Both the position numbers and the translations under genes were made by a program. Of a stretch of DNA of 64,000 nt, positions 26,343-35,600 are shown in pieces. Source of the DNA: Marinococcus halotolerans DSM 16375 (GTDB lineage: Bacteria; Bacillota; Bacilli; Bacillales; Marinococcaceae). The notes under the pieces were generated by a model that saw nothing but the letters and a program-made list of their open reading frames with translations, searched no databases and was not told where the DNA came from. Position 1 is the stretch's first letter; the number at the start of each line of letters is the position of its first letter. Location of the stretch: contig NZ_ATVM01000004.1 of NCBI RefSeq assembly GCF_000420725.1, forward strand, positions 62,001 to 126,000, in the 5' to 3' direction.

Positions 26343-26370
26343 AAAAAAAACTGCCGTCTGGGGCAGTTCT
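26343..26370 (-). terminator. Terminator after tRNA-Ser
   Basis: AACTGCC and GGCAGTT arms with a short loop, followed by eight T on the minus strand. Confidence 0.85.
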
Positions 26371-26384
26371 CACTGGTAAATTAA

Positions 26385-26477
26385 TGGCGGAGGAGGAGGG
26401 ATTCGAACCCCCGCGGGCCGCAAAGCCCCTGGCGGTTTTCAAGACCGCTCCCTTCAGCCAGACTTGGGTACTCCTCC
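26385..26477 (-). tRNA. tRNA-Ser (anticodon UGA)
   Basis: A 93-nt gene with encoded CCA. The acceptor stem GGAGGAG pairs with CTCCTCC; the anticodon stem-loop GCGGT-CTTGAAA-ACCGC gives anticodon TGA; a long variable arm (CAGGGGCTTTGCGGCCC) is typical of serine tRNAs; the T loop is GGTTCGAATCC. It reads UCA and related serine codons. B. subtilis also has a lone tRNA-Ser next to tadA. Confidence 0.97.
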
Positions 26478-26550
26478 GTGCTGAAAATATGTAGCTTGGT
26501 GACTGACAACGATAATCATAGCACAGGCCCAACCGTTGATCAACCCATAC

Positions 26551-26594
26551 AGAAAGAAAATTTCCCCGTCCCTCTACGGCTTACGGAACGGGGA
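26551..26594 (-). terminator. Terminator of the opp operon
   Basis: TCCCCGTTCC and GGACGGGGA arms around a 12-nt loop, followed on the minus strand by AATTTTCTTTCT. It lies 9 nt after oppF. Confidence 0.8.
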
Positions 26595-26602
26595 GATATA
26601 AT

Positions 26603-27535
26603 TCATACCGGTGCCTGCTGGTGCATTTCTTCAAATTCTTTACTTGTGCACAGCACGTAGTGATCCTTCGTTACTTCCCGGAATTCAGGCTCTTCGCTCT
26701 GATCATGATCCTCCGGCTTATAAGCAAGCCGGCGTCTTGTGCGCTCGTGGACCGGATCCGGCTGTGGAATCGCGGATAAAAGTGATTTCGTGTACGGGTG
26801 CAGTGGATTTCTGTACAGCTCTTCACTCGAAGCAAGCTCTACCAGCCGGCCGAAATACATAACACCGATACGGTCGCTGATGTATTTTACCATGGACAAG
26901 TCGTGGGCAATAAACAAGTACGTTAAATCCTCTTCACGCTGAAGCTTTTTCATTAAGTTGACAACCTGCGCCTGAATCGACACATCGAGTGCCGAAATAG
27001 GTTCGTCGGCAATAATAAATTCCGGCTTCACAGCCAGTGCACGCGCAATCCCGATCCGCTGACGCTGGCCTCCGCTGAATTCGTGCGGGTAGCGCTCCGC
27101 GTGCTCCCGGCTCAGCCCCACCGTTTCGAGCAGCTCGTATACGCGCTGGCGGCGTTCTTCTTTATCCTTTGCCAGACCGTGAATGTCGATGCCTTCTGCG
27201 ATAATGTCAATGACCTTCATCCGCGGGTTCAACGAGGAATACGGATCCTGGAAAATCATCTGCATCTGGCGGTTAAACTTTTTCAGCTCCGCCTTGGATT
27301 TTTTCCCCTGAACATTTTCTCCCTTGAACAAAACCTCGCCGCTTGTCGCTTCATACAGGCGGATGATTGAGCGCCCAGTCGTTGACTTTCCGCAGCCTGA
27401 CTCTCCTACAAGGCCGAACGTTTCCCCTTTGTATATGTCAAAATTTAAGCCATCTACTGCCCGAACGAGACTCTTTCTGCCTGTTTTAAAGTGCTGACTC
27501 AGATTTTTGATTTCCAATAATTTCTCATCGCTCAT
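26603..27535 (-). CDS. oppF: Oligopeptide ABC importer ATPase OppF
   Basis: 310 residues. Walker [18 protein letters not shown] (about 47), signature [15 protein letters not shown] (about 150), Walker [14 protein letters not shown]-loop [13 protein letters not shown], and the C-terminal oligopeptide extension with [19 protein letters not shown]. Start ATG 27535 lies 2 nt after the oppD stop, within reach of an AGGCAGGA site inside oppD, so the pair is translationally coupled. Last gene of oppABCDF. Confidence 0.94.
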   Translation of the reverse strand: MSDEKLLEIKNLSQHFKTGRKSLVRAVDGLNFDIYKGETFGLVGESGCGKSTTGRSIIRLYEATSGEVLFKGENVQGKKSKAELKKFNRQMQMIFQDPYSSLNPRMKVIDIIAEGIDIHGLAKDKEERRQRVYELLETVGLSREHAERYPHEFSGGQRQRIGIARALAVKPEFIIADEPISALDVSIQAQVVNLMKKLQREEDLTYLFIAHDLSMVKYISDRIGVMYFGRLVELASSEELYRNPLHPYTKSLLSAIPQPDPVHERTRRRLAYKPEDHDQSEEPEFREVTKDHYVLCTSKEFEEMHQQAPV

Positions 27536-27537
27536 AT

Positions 27538-28590
27538 CTACTGTCCTGCCTCCCATTTCCCGTCCATCTCCTCAATGCGCTGCTGTACTGAGGCGGGTGG
27601 TTGTACGTCCGGTGAGTTTTCATGCAGCAGCCATGTTGCTGCATAATGCGTTTCTGAGACCTGAAACATCGGCGGCTGCTCTTCGTAATCAATTTTTAAA
27701 GCGTACCGGTTCCGGGGAGCAAAAGCATCTCCTTTGGGCGGATGAAGCAGATCCGGAGGCGTTCCCGGAATGGCAAACAATTCTTCCTCACGCTGATCCA
27801 CCGTCGGCATGGAGCCAAGCAGCCCCCATGTATAAGGGTGCTTAGGATTATAAAAGAGTTCATCAACAGAGCCGATTTCTACAATTTTACCGGCATACAT
27901 GACTGCCACCCGGTCTGCCACATTTGCGACAACACCCAGGTCGTGCGTAATGAAAATGATCGAGGTTTCAAACTCTTCCTGGATATCTTTCATAATATCG
28001 AGAATCTGCGCCTGAATCGTTACATCGAGTGCTGTGGTCGGCTCGTCGGCAATTAATACCTTCGGGTCGCAGGCAAGTGCAATAGCAATTACCACCCGCT
28101 GGCGCATACCGCCGGAAAACTGGTGCGGATACTGATCCATTCTTGCCTTCGCATCCGGGATCCGGACCAGCTCCAGCAGCCGCACCGCTTCCTTCTTTGC
28201 TTCCTCTTTGTTCATGCCCCGGTGCATCCGCAGTCCTTCCATCACCTGCGTTCCTACCTTCATCGTCGGGTTCAGGGAGGTCATTGGATCCTGGAAAATC
28301 ATCGCAAAATCCTTGCCGCGGTATTTGGTCATCTGTTTATCGCTCAGCTTGGCAAAATCCTCATCCCCATACAGAATGTTGCCGTTCTTAATATACCCTT
28401 TTGGTGCCGGAAGCAGGCCCATCAGCGCCTTTGTCGTTACCGATTTGCCCGATCCGGACTCGCCCACGATCGCCAGAGTTTCCCCTTTTCCGACCGAAAA
28501 GCTGACATCTCTTACAGCCTGAACCTCGCCGTTCGGTGTTTTAAAGGAAACACTTAAATTTTTCACTTCTAAAATGGTTTCATTACTCAT
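27538..28590 (-). CDS. oppD: Oligopeptide ABC importer ATPase OppD
   Basis: 350 residues. Walker [18 protein letters not shown] (about 38), signature [15 protein letters not shown] (about 153), Walker [14 protein letters not shown]-loop [14 protein letters not shown]. The C-terminal part has the [14 protein letters not shown] element and the peptide-transporter extension. Start ATG 28590 has GGGAGGA upstream. It pairs with OppF to power uptake of short peptides, which serve as nutrient and as signals for sporulation and competence in bacilli. Confidence 0.94.
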   Translation of the reverse strand: MSNETILEVKNLSVSFKTPNGEVQAVRDVSFSVGKGETLAIVGESGSGKSVTTKALMGLLPAPKGYIKNGNILYGDEDFAKLSDKQMTKYRGKDFAMIFQDPMTSLNPTMKVGTQVMEGLRMHRGMNKEEAKKEAVRLLELVRIPDAKARMDQYPHQFSGGMRQRVVIAIALACDPKVLIADEPTTALDVTIQAQILDIMKDIQEEFETSIIFITHDLGVVANVADRVAVMYAGKIVEIGSVDELFYNPKHPYTWGLLGSMPTVDQREEELFAIPGTPPDLLHPPKGDAFAPRNRYALKIDYEEQPPMFQVSETHYAATWLLHENSPDVQPPASVQQRIEEMDGKWEAGQ

Positions 28591-28608
28591 GTTCGTTCCT
28601 CCCACATT

Positions 28609-29766
28609 CTAATCGCGCATCTTCGGATCAAAAGCATCACGCATACCGTCAGCCAGAATGTTAAAGGCAATCATTAACACCGACAGCACGACGGCCGGGA
28701 ATATTAATACGTGCGGCGTAGTCTGCAGAGCATCAAAGCCACTATCAATCAACACCCCGAGTGAAGCGTTCGGAGGCTGCAGCCCTAAGCCGATGAAACT
28801 TAGAAAAGCTTCAAAGAAAATCGCATTCGGAATCGTAAACATTGTGTTGATGATAATCAAGCCCATGGTATTAGGCACAAGGTGCTTGGTGATTACTTTG
28901 GAATTTGATAGCCCAAGTGTCTGGGAAGCGAGCACAAATTCTTCGTTTTTCAGCTTTAGGATTTCTCCCCGGACAATACGCGACATGCCGATCCAACCGG
29001 TAATCGCAATCGCAAGCGATATGGAGAGAATCCCCGGATCGAGAACGACAATCATAAGGATTAAAATGACAAGGTTCGGTATGCCGGAAAGTATCTCCAA
29101 AAGACGTTGTAAAATATTATCCGTCTTACCGCCAAAGAAACCAGAAATACCGCCATAAGCGACACCGATAAACAAATCAAGCAAAGTCGCAATAAGGGCA
29201 ATAAAAAGAGAAACCCTTGTTCCGTCCCATGTTCTTGTCCATTGGTCTCTTCCTAACCGGTCCGTTCCGAACCAAAAATTGTTTTCTTCTACTCCGGCTT
29301 CCGCATAGCTGTCCACATTAACCTGCACCTGAGCCGAGCCTACAGAGCCATCACCTTCGCTTAATGTTTCGTATTGAACATAATCTTCGTTGCCAAACCG
29401 GCTCTCGGCATTTGTTTGAGCCTGCTCTGCTGTAATATTTTCAAAAACGTATGTCTCCTGGCCGTCCATGCCCAGCCAGCCGATATTTTCAAGCACAGGA
29501 ACCTTCGGTGGTAAATTCGATCGTGACAAATCCTGTTCTCTTGGCGTATATTCATTCATCATTGGACCAAAGATAGCAAAAAATACGATGAGTAATAATG
29601 CTATTAAAGAAATCATCGCCGCTACGTTTTTACGCAGTGCCCGGAAAGCATCCTGCCAGAATGTCCGGCTCGGGCGGTTAATCTGCTCCATATCATCTTC
29701 CCGTACATCAGCTGGAGAGAATAGTTCTTTGTCATATTTTTTCTCTTTATCGTTTTCGTGCTGCAT
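28609..29766 (-). CDS. oppC: Oligopeptide ABC importer permease OppC
   Basis: 385 residues, longer than B. subtilis OppC (about 305). The extra length is an N-terminal cytoplasmic tail (about 1-45) and a large extracellular acidic loop between the first membrane segment (about 50-70) and the conserved FWFGTDRLGRDQWTR block (about 175). Such long loops also occur in Opp permeases of other Bacillus groups. The C-terminal permease domain has the EAA region (EFVLASQTLGLSNSKVITKHLVPN, about 285). Start ATG 29766; 18 nt before oppD. Confidence 0.92.
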   Translation of the reverse strand: MQHENDKEKKYDKELFSPADVREDDMEQINRPSRTFWQDAFRALRKNVAAMISLIALLLIVFFAIFGPMMNEYTPREQDLSRSNLPPKVPVLENIGWLGMDGQETYVFENITAEQAQTNAESRFGNEDYVQYETLSEGDGSVGSAQVQVNVDSYAEAGVEENNFWFGTDRLGRDQWTRTWDGTRVSLFIALIATLLDLFIGVAYGGISGFFGGKTDNILQRLLEILSGIPNLVILILMIVVLDPGILSISLAIAITGWIGMSRIVRGEILKLKNEEFVLASQTLGLSNSKVITKHLVPNTMGLIIINTMFTIPNAIFFEAFLSFIGLGLQPPNASLGVLIDSGFDALQTTPHVLIFPAVVLSVLMIAFNILADGMRDAFDPKMRD

Positions 29767-29771
29767 AACTT

Positions 29772-30698
29772 TTACTTCCCTCCATCCAGGCGGATTCTAG
29801 GATCTATGATGCCGTAAAGAATATCGATGATTAAAATAATAAGAACAAATAAGAAACTAAAAAATAGCGTTGTGCCCATAATCATTGGGTAATCGTTTGT
29901 CGTTACAGCCGTGACAAACTGTTCCCCAATACCCGGCACCGCAAAAATCTGCTCGATAACAAGCGTTCCTGTTAAAAGACTTACTGCAAGCGGCCCCAAA
30001 ATCGTAATTAAAGGGATCAGGGCGTTACGCAGTCCGTGCTTGAAAATAACTGCTGACCAGCCAATACCTTTAGCTCTTGCCGTAGTAATATAATCTTTGT
30101 TTAGAACCTCCAGCATTTCTGTACGCATAAACCTCGCGCAGATGGCCATAGGAAATATCAGTAACGCGATCGTCGGCATAATTGTATGAGCGAATGTGCC
30201 CCACGTAGCGACCGGGAATAACTGCCATTGAACACCTAAAAAGTATTGAAGCAGCCCTGCAAAAATAAAGGAGGGAATAGACGTTCCGATAACGGCAAGC
30301 AGGGTAGAACCAAAGTCTAAAATACCGTTATGAAAAATAGCTGCCACTAGTCCTAAAAGAGCTCCTAAAACCGAACCAATGAAAAGCGCCTGAATACCCA
30401 GCTGCAAAGAAGGCCCGATACGGTTTCCAAGGATTTCGGTTACTTCCCGGTTGTCGAACTGAAAAGAGATACCTAAGTTCCCCTGCACAAGCCCGAGCAT
30501 ATAATCTACATATTGAAGCGGCACCGGCTTATCCAGCCCATACTGTTCCAGCACAATCTGCTGCTGGGATTCTGAAAGCCGGTCGGCCGAGCTTAATGGC
30601 GTTCCAGGCATCAATTTCATTAAAAAGAATGTAACACTCGCGATAATAAACAAAGTAATCGCCATGTATACGATTCTTGTGGCAATATAACGTGCCAT
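29772..30698 (-). CDS. oppB: Oligopeptide ABC importer permease OppB
   Basis: 308 residues, typical length, six membrane segments. The N-terminus MARYIATRIVYMAIT, the motif YGLDKPVPLQYVDYM (about 55) and the EAA loop with YITTARAKGIGWSAVIFKHGLRNALIP (about 205-231) are characteristic. Start ATG 30698 with AGGAGG upstream. It lies 5 nt from oppC and 140 nt after oppA, separated from oppA by a hairpin. Confidence 0.94.
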   Translation of the reverse strand: MARYIATRIVYMAITLFIIASVTFFLMKLMPGTPLSSADRLSESQQQIVLEQYGLDKPVPLQYVDYMLGLVQGNLGISFQFDNREVTEILGNRIGPSLQLGIQALFIGSVLGALLGLVAAIFHNGILDFGSTLLAVIGTSIPSFIFAGLLQYFLGVQWQLFPVATWGTFAHTIMPTIALLIFPMAICARFMRTEMLEVLNKDYITTARAKGIGWSAVIFKHGLRNALIPLITILGPLAVSLLTGTLVIEQIFAVPGIGEQFVTAVTTNDYPMIMGTTLFFSFLFVLIILIIDILYGIIDPRIRLDGGK

Positions 30699-30771
30699 AC
30701 ATTTTTCCTCCTTGTAAATGTCGTGATGTTTATTCGTGGGGTAACCCTTTTAGATTTATACACAAGGGAAA

Positions 30772-30807
30772 AGAGAGTATAAGCCAATTATTATGGATAT
30801 ACTCTCT
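30772..30807 (-). terminator. Attenuating hairpin between oppA and oppB
   Basis: AGAGAGTATA and TATACTCTCT form a 10-bp stem with a 16-nt loop, followed on the minus strand by TTTCCC. It probably reduces read-through or protects the 3-prime end of oppA mRNA, giving excess binding protein. Confidence 0.6.
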
Positions 30808-30838
30808 TGCCCCCTGAAAATATTATTTTATTTAGTTT

Positions 30839-32539
30839 TTATTCTTCTGTAGCATCTTCGTTCATGTAAGCCCATTTATATTCAAAATCAGGACCGGCGG
30901 AGTTTACGATAACTCCCTGCAGTGCCGGATTCCAGAGATAAGCCTGAGCCTCCTGGTACATTGGAGCAATTACTGCATCTTCTTCAATTAGAAGCTTTTC
31001 TGCTTCAAGGAAATTGTCCCAACGCTCCTGCGGCTGATCAGCCAATTCATTGTTTGCTTCTTCGATCAAAGAATCATACTCTTCGCTAGAATACCCGGTA
31101 TGGTTGTTGCCGCTGTCTGTAACAAACAGGTTCATGAATGTGTTCGGATCCACATAGTCAGGACCCCAGCCGGACATTAACAGGTCATAATCCATGTTCG
31201 TGTCACGGTCAAGACGCTCTTGGAACGGTACCTGCTGCACATTTACAGTAAGTCCATCAAGTGTACCCTCTAATTGTTCTTTGACGTAAGCGCTAATATT
31301 CTGAGCTGATTCCGTATCACCTGTGAGGTAGCCCAATTCTGCGCTATCGGCGCCAATTTCTTCAAGACCCTGCGCCCAGAGCTCCTGCGCCTGCTCTTTA
31401 TCAGTCGCCGAGAGGTTGCCGTTTACTTCGCGGAAATCCTCTTCTCCTTCAGGGCTGAAGACGAAGTTACCCGGCATCAATCCGCCTAGCGGCATTGAGC
31501 CATTATTAAGAATAGTTTCTGTTAAGTCTTCTTTGTTCACGGCCATCTGGATGGCTTTACGCGTGTTCTCGTTCTCGAGAATTTCATTTTCCTGATTCAT
31601 CTTAATATACCATGATGTTGGCTGTTCCACTGCCCGGTAGTCCTGTTCAGTGCTGTATTCATCCACGAATTCTGATGTGAGCTCAGTACGATCGAGTTCA
31701 CCGGTTTCATACAGATTCGTTCCCGTAGATGGTTCTTTGACTACCTGTACATTGATTTCTTCCAACTGTACAGTGTCTGCATCCCAGTAATCTTCATTCT
31801 TTACATACTTCATACTATCGCCGGAATTCCATTCTTCCATTGTAAATGGACCGTTAGTAAGCATATTTTCAGGGTCAAGAGCATATTCATCGCCCTGCTC
31901 TTCAACAAACTCTTCATTCAAAGGATAAAAGGTCGGGAACGTAGTCAAAGATTCGAAATACGGTGTTTGTTTTTCAAGAGAAACTTCTAATGTATGTTCA
32001 TCTACTGCTTCTACTCCAAGCTCACTCGGATCCATTTCGCCTTCGCTAATCGCAGTCGCATTTTCGATGACGCCCCCCATCATATAAGGGCCGTATTCAG
32101 AAGCTGTCTCGGGATCCACGGCACGCTGCCAGGAATAAACGAAATCCTCGGCTGTTACAGGGTCTCCATTTGTCCATGTAGAGTCTTCCCGAAGATTAAA
32201 AGTCCAAGTCGTACCATCTTCACTAATTTCGGGGTCTCCTGTAGCAACACCGTCAGTAATTTCTGCATTCTCTCCAAGGCGGTACAATCCTTCATAAGTT
32301 TCCCCTGTCCATTGAATGCCAAATTGGTCTGTAGTTAGTGAAGGATCCATAGAAGGAATATCACCCGACTGTGAGATATTGATAACCTGCTCGCCGCTTG
32401 CCTGGCCTTCACCGCCTCCATCACCACCGCCGTTGCCGCCGTCTCCGCCGGACTCTCCGCCCCCGCCGCCGGAACACGCTGCGAGCACTGTGCTTGCTGT
32501 TAGTGCAGAAGCTAATACTGTCATTTTTGTCTTTTTCAT
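30839..32539 (-). CDS. oppA: Oligopeptide-binding lipoprotein OppA
   Basis: 566 residues. Signal peptide with lipobox STVLAACSGG (lipid Cys about 21), then a strikingly glycine-rich linker of about 25 residues (runs of GGGGG, GGDGG, GGGDGGG) that tethers the domain to the membrane. The family 5 solute-binding fold starts near 50 with SQSGDIPSMDPSLTTDQFG. The mature protein is rich in Asp and Glu. It captures peptides of about 3-5 residues or more for OppBCDF. Start ATG 32539 has GGGGGAGG upstream. First gene of the operon. Confidence 0.94.
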   Translation of the reverse strand: MKKTKMTVLASALTASTVLAACSGGGGGESGGDGGNGGGDGGGEGQASGEQVINISQSGDIPSMDPSLTTDQFGIQWTGETYEGLYRLGENAEITDGVATGDPEISEDGTTWTFNLREDSTWTNGDPVTAEDFVYSWQRAVDPETASEYGPYMMGGVIENATAISEGEMDPSELGVEAVDEHTLEVSLEKQTPYFESLTTFPTFYPLNEEFVEEQGDEYALDPENMLTNGPFTMEEWNSGDSMKYVKNEDYWDADTVQLEEINVQVVKEPSTGTNLYETGELDRTELTSEFVDEYSTEQDYRAVEQPTSWYIKMNQENEILENENTRKAIQMAVNKEDLTETILNNGSMPLGGLMPGNFVFSPEGEEDFREVNGNLSATDKEQAQELWAQGLEEIGADSAELGYLTGDTESAQNISAYVKEQLEGTLDGLTVNVQQVPFQERLDRDTNMDYDLLMSGWGPDYVDPNTFMNLFVTDSGNNHTGYSSEEYDSLIEEANNELADQPQERWDNFLEAEKLLIEEDAVIAPMYQEAQAYLWNPALQGVIVNSAGPDFEYKWAYMNEDATEE

Positions 32540-32766
32540 AAGATATGTTGACCTCCCCCAAAACTTTCGATATTTTATTGTGTAAAATTTCTGTTATCTC
32601 TGTATTTACAAAGTATACAAGATATTGCGAATATTTTCATTAATTTTTTAATTTTTTGCGAAAATGAAAATTTATTCGCTTTGTCTATACGAAAAGCATT
32701 AATGTTTTTGCCCACAGGGCAATTATTCGTAAATGAAGTATTTCGTTCAGCGACGGGCAGGAGTTG

Positions 32767-32775
32767 TGCTATAAT
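32767..32775 (+). promoter_or_regulatory. Extended -10 promoter of the DUF3899 gene
   Basis: TGCTATAAT is a perfect extended -10 element (TGnTATAAT), 36 bp before the start codon. No strong -35 box is visible, which is usual for this promoter type. Confidence 0.55.
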
Positions 32776-32811
32776 AATGGGCGTTATAAATTTCCCGAAG
32801 GAGCCCCGTCT

Positions 32812-33183
32812 ATGCATTGGAAGCTGAATTTCTCCGTATTTACCGCTAATTTAATAGCTGCCGGCCTGCTGTTGTTCATTTTTTCTCCGGCCTTTGGGCT
32901 GCTGAATATGATCAATTATGTGTTTTATGTAGGTCTGTTTTATCTAATCGTTTTCATTGCAGCGTTTGTAATGCGCGGAGGATTTTTTGATGCCATTACC
33001 CACAGCTTTCGAAAAGTGGCTCACCGCCTCGCCCCCTCCAGACCTTCAACTCAAGGCTGGGAACAACGGCTTGCACCGTCCGAGGTCGTTCAGACTTCTT
33101 TTTTCCGTGTGCTTTTCATTCAAACAACCTCACTGATTGGCCTGGATCTTCTGCTGCTTGCTGTATACTACGCAGTTAATTAA
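32812..33183 (+). CDS. DUF3899 membrane protein
   Basis: 123 residues with three membrane segments (about 7-27, 32-52 and 98-118) and a cytoplasmic loop rich in basic residues (KVAHRLAPSRPSTQGWEQRLAPS) between the second and third. The pattern fits the DUF3899 family of small Bacillus membrane proteins, function unknown. Start ATG 32812 with AAGGAG 8 nt upstream. It is divergent from oppA and convergent with the Lrp-type gene, and stands alone. Confidence 0.75.
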   Translation: MHWKLNFSVFTANLIAAGLLLFIFSPAFGLLNMINYVFYVGLFYLIVFIAAFVMRGGFFDAITHSFRKVAHRLAPSRPSTQGWEQRLAPSEVVQTSFFRVLFIQTTSLIGLDLLLLAVYYAVN

Positions 33184-33235
33184 ACTGTGCCAGATTTATC
33201 AGCGCCTGTGGTACCACCACCTTTAATGTTTATCT

Positions 33236-33694
33236 TCATTCAGGAGTTAAATAAGAGAATGAATCCTTATACTGCTTTAATTCCACATTCACATCAGCGT
33301 TCAAAATTCCGTCAATCTGTGCTAAATCTCTGTTAACAAAATTCACTAAATCCTCGTTATTTCTAAAATAAGCCTGTAAAATTAAATCGTGATTACCAGA
33401 GAAAGCACCGACAAACCTTACTTCGGAAAAACGCTGGAGCTTACTCGCAATTTCGTCCTGCATTCCGAGCTTTGTGCTGAGCCCGATAATCGTCTGCACA
33501 TCGAGCCCGATTTTGTTCGGATTGGTATGTATGATAAATTCAAAGACATTATGCCGGAGCATTTTGTTAATTCTTGAACGAACAGTCCCCTCACTCACTC
33601 CCAGGCAGCGCGCAATTTCACTGTATGATTCTTTGCCGTTAGCCTGCAGATACCCGAGTATCGACATATCTACCTGATCTAATGAAACGCTCAT
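33236..33694 (-). CDS. Lrp/AsnC family transcriptional regulator
   Basis: 152 residues, standard Lrp size. N-terminal helix-turn-helix (LDQVDMSILGYLQANGKESYSEIARCLGVSEGTVRSRINKM, about 5-46) and C-terminal RAM/AsnC ligand-binding domain (from about 65: IIGLSTKLGMQDEIASKLQRF). Start ATG 33694 has AAGGG 6-7 nt upstream; the in-frame extension to 33769 lacks a site. It resembles feast/famine regulators controlled by amino acids. No obvious target neighbours it except the opp operon. A promoter and a perfect cre pattern lie upstream. Confidence 0.88.
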   Translation of the reverse strand: MSVSLDQVDMSILGYLQANGKESYSEIARCLGVSEGTVRSRINKMLRHNVFEFIIHTNPNKIGLDVQTIIGLSTKLGMQDEIASKLQRFSEVRFVGAFSGNHDLILQAYFRNNEDLVNFVNRDLAQIDGILNADVNVELKQYKDSFSYLTPE

Positions 33695-33816
33695 TGGCAT
33701 CCCTTCTCTTTTTCCCATTCTCACCTTGATGACCTTGCATCCTTTATTACGAATCACCGAAACAACCACAGTTCACATTAGTAATTTCGTAACAATTCCC
33801 CGGGTGGATTAACGTA

Positions 33817-33845
33817 ATTATAAGTAATTGTTCTTATTATTGCAA
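33817..33845 (-). promoter_or_regulatory. Sigma-A promoter of the Lrp-type gene
   Basis: On the minus strand TTGCAA, a 17-bp spacer and TATAAT, about 120 bp before the start codon. Confidence 0.55.
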
Positions 33846-33936
33846 TATTCGTGAAAGAATTTTATGAATTTTTTTGTAAGATTATATAACGCTATATGAT
33901 TCGAAAAACAGCTCGGAGCCACTTACCATATTACAA

Positions 33937-33950
33937 TGTAATCGCTTTCA
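33937..33950. promoter_or_regulatory. CcpA cre-pattern site upstream of the Lrp-type gene
   Basis: TGTAATCGCTTTCA, identical to the site before the sugar-binding protein gene (21965-21978), matches the cre pattern fully on the minus strand. It lies about 92 bp upstream of the promoter -35 box. It is also inside TGTAATCGCTTTCATTACA, which has outer inverted TGTAAT/ATTACA arms. Confidence 0.55.
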
Positions 33951-33987
33951 TTACAATCGCTCCCTCGAAAGTATTTTGCATAACTAT

Positions 33988-34023
33988 AAAAAACTCTGGC
34001 CGCCTAAAGCGCCCAGAGTTTTA
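33988..34023 (-). terminator. Terminator of serS
   Basis: AAACTCTGG and CCAGAGTTT arms, followed by TTTTTA on the minus strand, directly after the serS stop. Confidence 0.85.
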
Positions 34024-34034
34024 TCAAAGCCTGC

Positions 34035-35315
34035 TTATTTTGCTGTAATATATTCTTTGTTGCCCATATAACCACGCAGCACTTCAGGAATCTTAATGCT
34101 GCCGTCCTCCTGCTGATGGTTTTCCATGATCGCTGCCACTGTTCGTCCCAGTGCAAGCCCTGAACCGTTTAGCGTGTGCACAAATTCCGTCTTCGCGTCG
34201 CGGTCCCGCTTGAAGCGGATATTCGCGCGCCTGGCCTGGAAATCCTCGAAATTACTGCAGGACGAAATTTCTTTATAATCTTCATAACTCGGAAGCCATA
34301 CTTCGATGTCGTATTTTTTCGCTGCTGTAAAGCCTAAATCTCCCGTGCACATATTCATGACACGATACGGAAGCTCAAGCAGCTGCAGTACTTTCTCCGC
34401 ATGGCCGGTTAATGTTTCAAGCTCTTCATAGGAATCCTCCGGCGCTGTAAAGCGTACAAGCTCCACTTTATTAAACTGGTGTTGGCGGATTAAGCCGCGA
34501 GTGTCACGTCCTGCAGATCCTGCTTCAGAGCGGAAACACGCACTGAAAGCCGTATAGGCTTTTGGCAGTTCTTTTCCTGCGAGAATCTCTTCGCGGTGCA
34601 TATTTGTGACAGGCACTTCTGCCGTTGGTACAAGAAAATAATCCTCTTCCCGGATTTGAAAAGCATCCTCCTCAAATTTTGGCAGCTGGCCGGTGCCGGT
34701 CATGCTGTCACGGTTTACCATATACGGAGGGATCAATTCTTCATAGCCGTGCTCATCGCTGTGCAGATCCATCATAAACTGGATCAGCGCCCGTTCAAGA
34801 CGGGCCCCGGCTCCTTTATAAAACATGAACCGGCTTCCGGTTACTTTTGCAGCCCGCTCAGCATCAAGCATATTCAATTCCACACCAAGGTCCCAGTGCG
34901 GCTTTAGGGCAAAATCAAACACTGGTGTTTCTCCCCAGGCTCTTACCTCTTCGTTATCCGATTCATCTTCACCGACCGGAACTGTTTCATGTGGAACATT
35001 TGGAATGGAAAGCAGAATCTGCTGCAGACGCTCATCTTTTTCACGGATTTGCTCATCCAGTTTTTTGACCCTGCCTGATACTTCCCGCATTTCCGTAATC
35101 AGTTCATCTGCATCTTCTTTATTTTTCTTTTTAGCTGCGATTTCATCGGACACGGTGTTGCGCCGCTGTTTTAACTCCTCTGTCTCCTGGATCAGCTCCC
35201 TGCGTTCGCGGTCGAGTTCTTCAAAGGAATCCAGTTCGCTGATATCTTCGTTTCGTTTTGAAAGCTGCTCTTTTACTGCATCAAAATCATTTCGCAATCG
35301 TTTAGGGTCCAGCAT
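34035..35315 (-). CDS. serS: Seryl-tRNA synthetase
   Basis: 426 residues, normal size. N-terminal long antiparallel coiled coil that binds the variable arm of tRNA-Ser (about 25-105), then a class II catalytic core: motif 2 with [21 protein letters not shown] (about 260-280) and motif 3 with [20 protein letters not shown] (about 380-400). The start is ATG 35315 with AAGGAGG 8 nt upstream. Expression is governed by a T-box leader directly upstream. Confidence 0.97.
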   Translation of the reverse strand: MLDPKRLRNDFDAVKEQLSKRNEDISELDSFEELDRERRELIQETEELKQRRNTVSDEIAAKKKNKEDADELITEMREVSGRVKKLDEQIREKDERLQQILLSIPNVPHETVPVGEDESDNEEVRAWGETPVFDFALKPHWDLGVELNMLDAERAAKVTGSRFMFYKGAGARLERALIQFMMDLHSDEHGYEELIPPYMVNRDSMTGTGQLPKFEEDAFQIREEDYFLVPTAEVPVTNMHREEILAGKELPKAYTAFSACFRSEAGSAGRDTRGLIRQHQFNKVELVRFTAPEDSYEELETLTGHAEKVLQLLELPYRVMNMCTGDLGFTAAKKYDIEVWLPSYEDYKEISSCSNFEDFQARRANIRFKRDRDAKTEFVHTLNGSGLALGRTVAAIMENHQQEDGSIKIPEVLRGYMGNKEYITAK

Positions 35316-35356
35316 AGGTGATGCCTCCTTCATAATAGTAGCTGTTTATATATTAT

Positions 35357-35590
35357 AAAAAAGCCCCGCCCCTGTGAATCAGGGACGAGACTTTAATTTC
35401 CCGCGTTGCCACCCTTGTTGCAGTAAACGTTACTGCCGGCTTTTTCTCTCATCCATTAACGGGGACGAGCCGAAAACAGCTACTTAAGTTCACTGTTTTA
35501 CTCCGGACGGGATTCCTTTCGCCTTTTCATCGGTTCACACCAGCCACCGACTCTCTGAAGAAAAATACAAAAGTACTATTGTCCATCAAC
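35357..35590 (-). promoter_or_regulatory. T-box leader of serS
   Basis: On the minus strand the leader holds a stem I with the AGAGAGTCGGTGGCTGGTGTGAA region, a candidate specifier UCC (in GAATCCCGTCC, serine), the T-box AGGGTGGCAACGCGGG that pairs with the uncharged tRNA acceptor end, and a terminator stem (GTCTCGTCCCTG with CAGGGGCGGGGC) followed by TTTTTT at 35358-35392. Uncharged tRNA-Ser would favour the antiterminator and raise serS expression. The 3-prime end of the leader lies about 40 nt before the serS start. Confidence 0.92.
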
Positions 35591-35600
35591 GCGATTATCT

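Noticed and set aside
26505-26520. GATAATCAT before the tRNA-Ser gene as a Fur box
   Set aside because: Only one half of the 19-bp Fur motif is present and there is no iron gene nearby.
32650-32685. AT-rich stretch before oppA as a CodY box
   Set aside because: The AATTTT and GAAAAT parts have the wrong spacing; match to the CodY motif is poor.
33795-33808. CCCCGGG sequence resembling a Noc site
   Set aside because: Four or more mismatches to ATTTCCCGGGAAAT.
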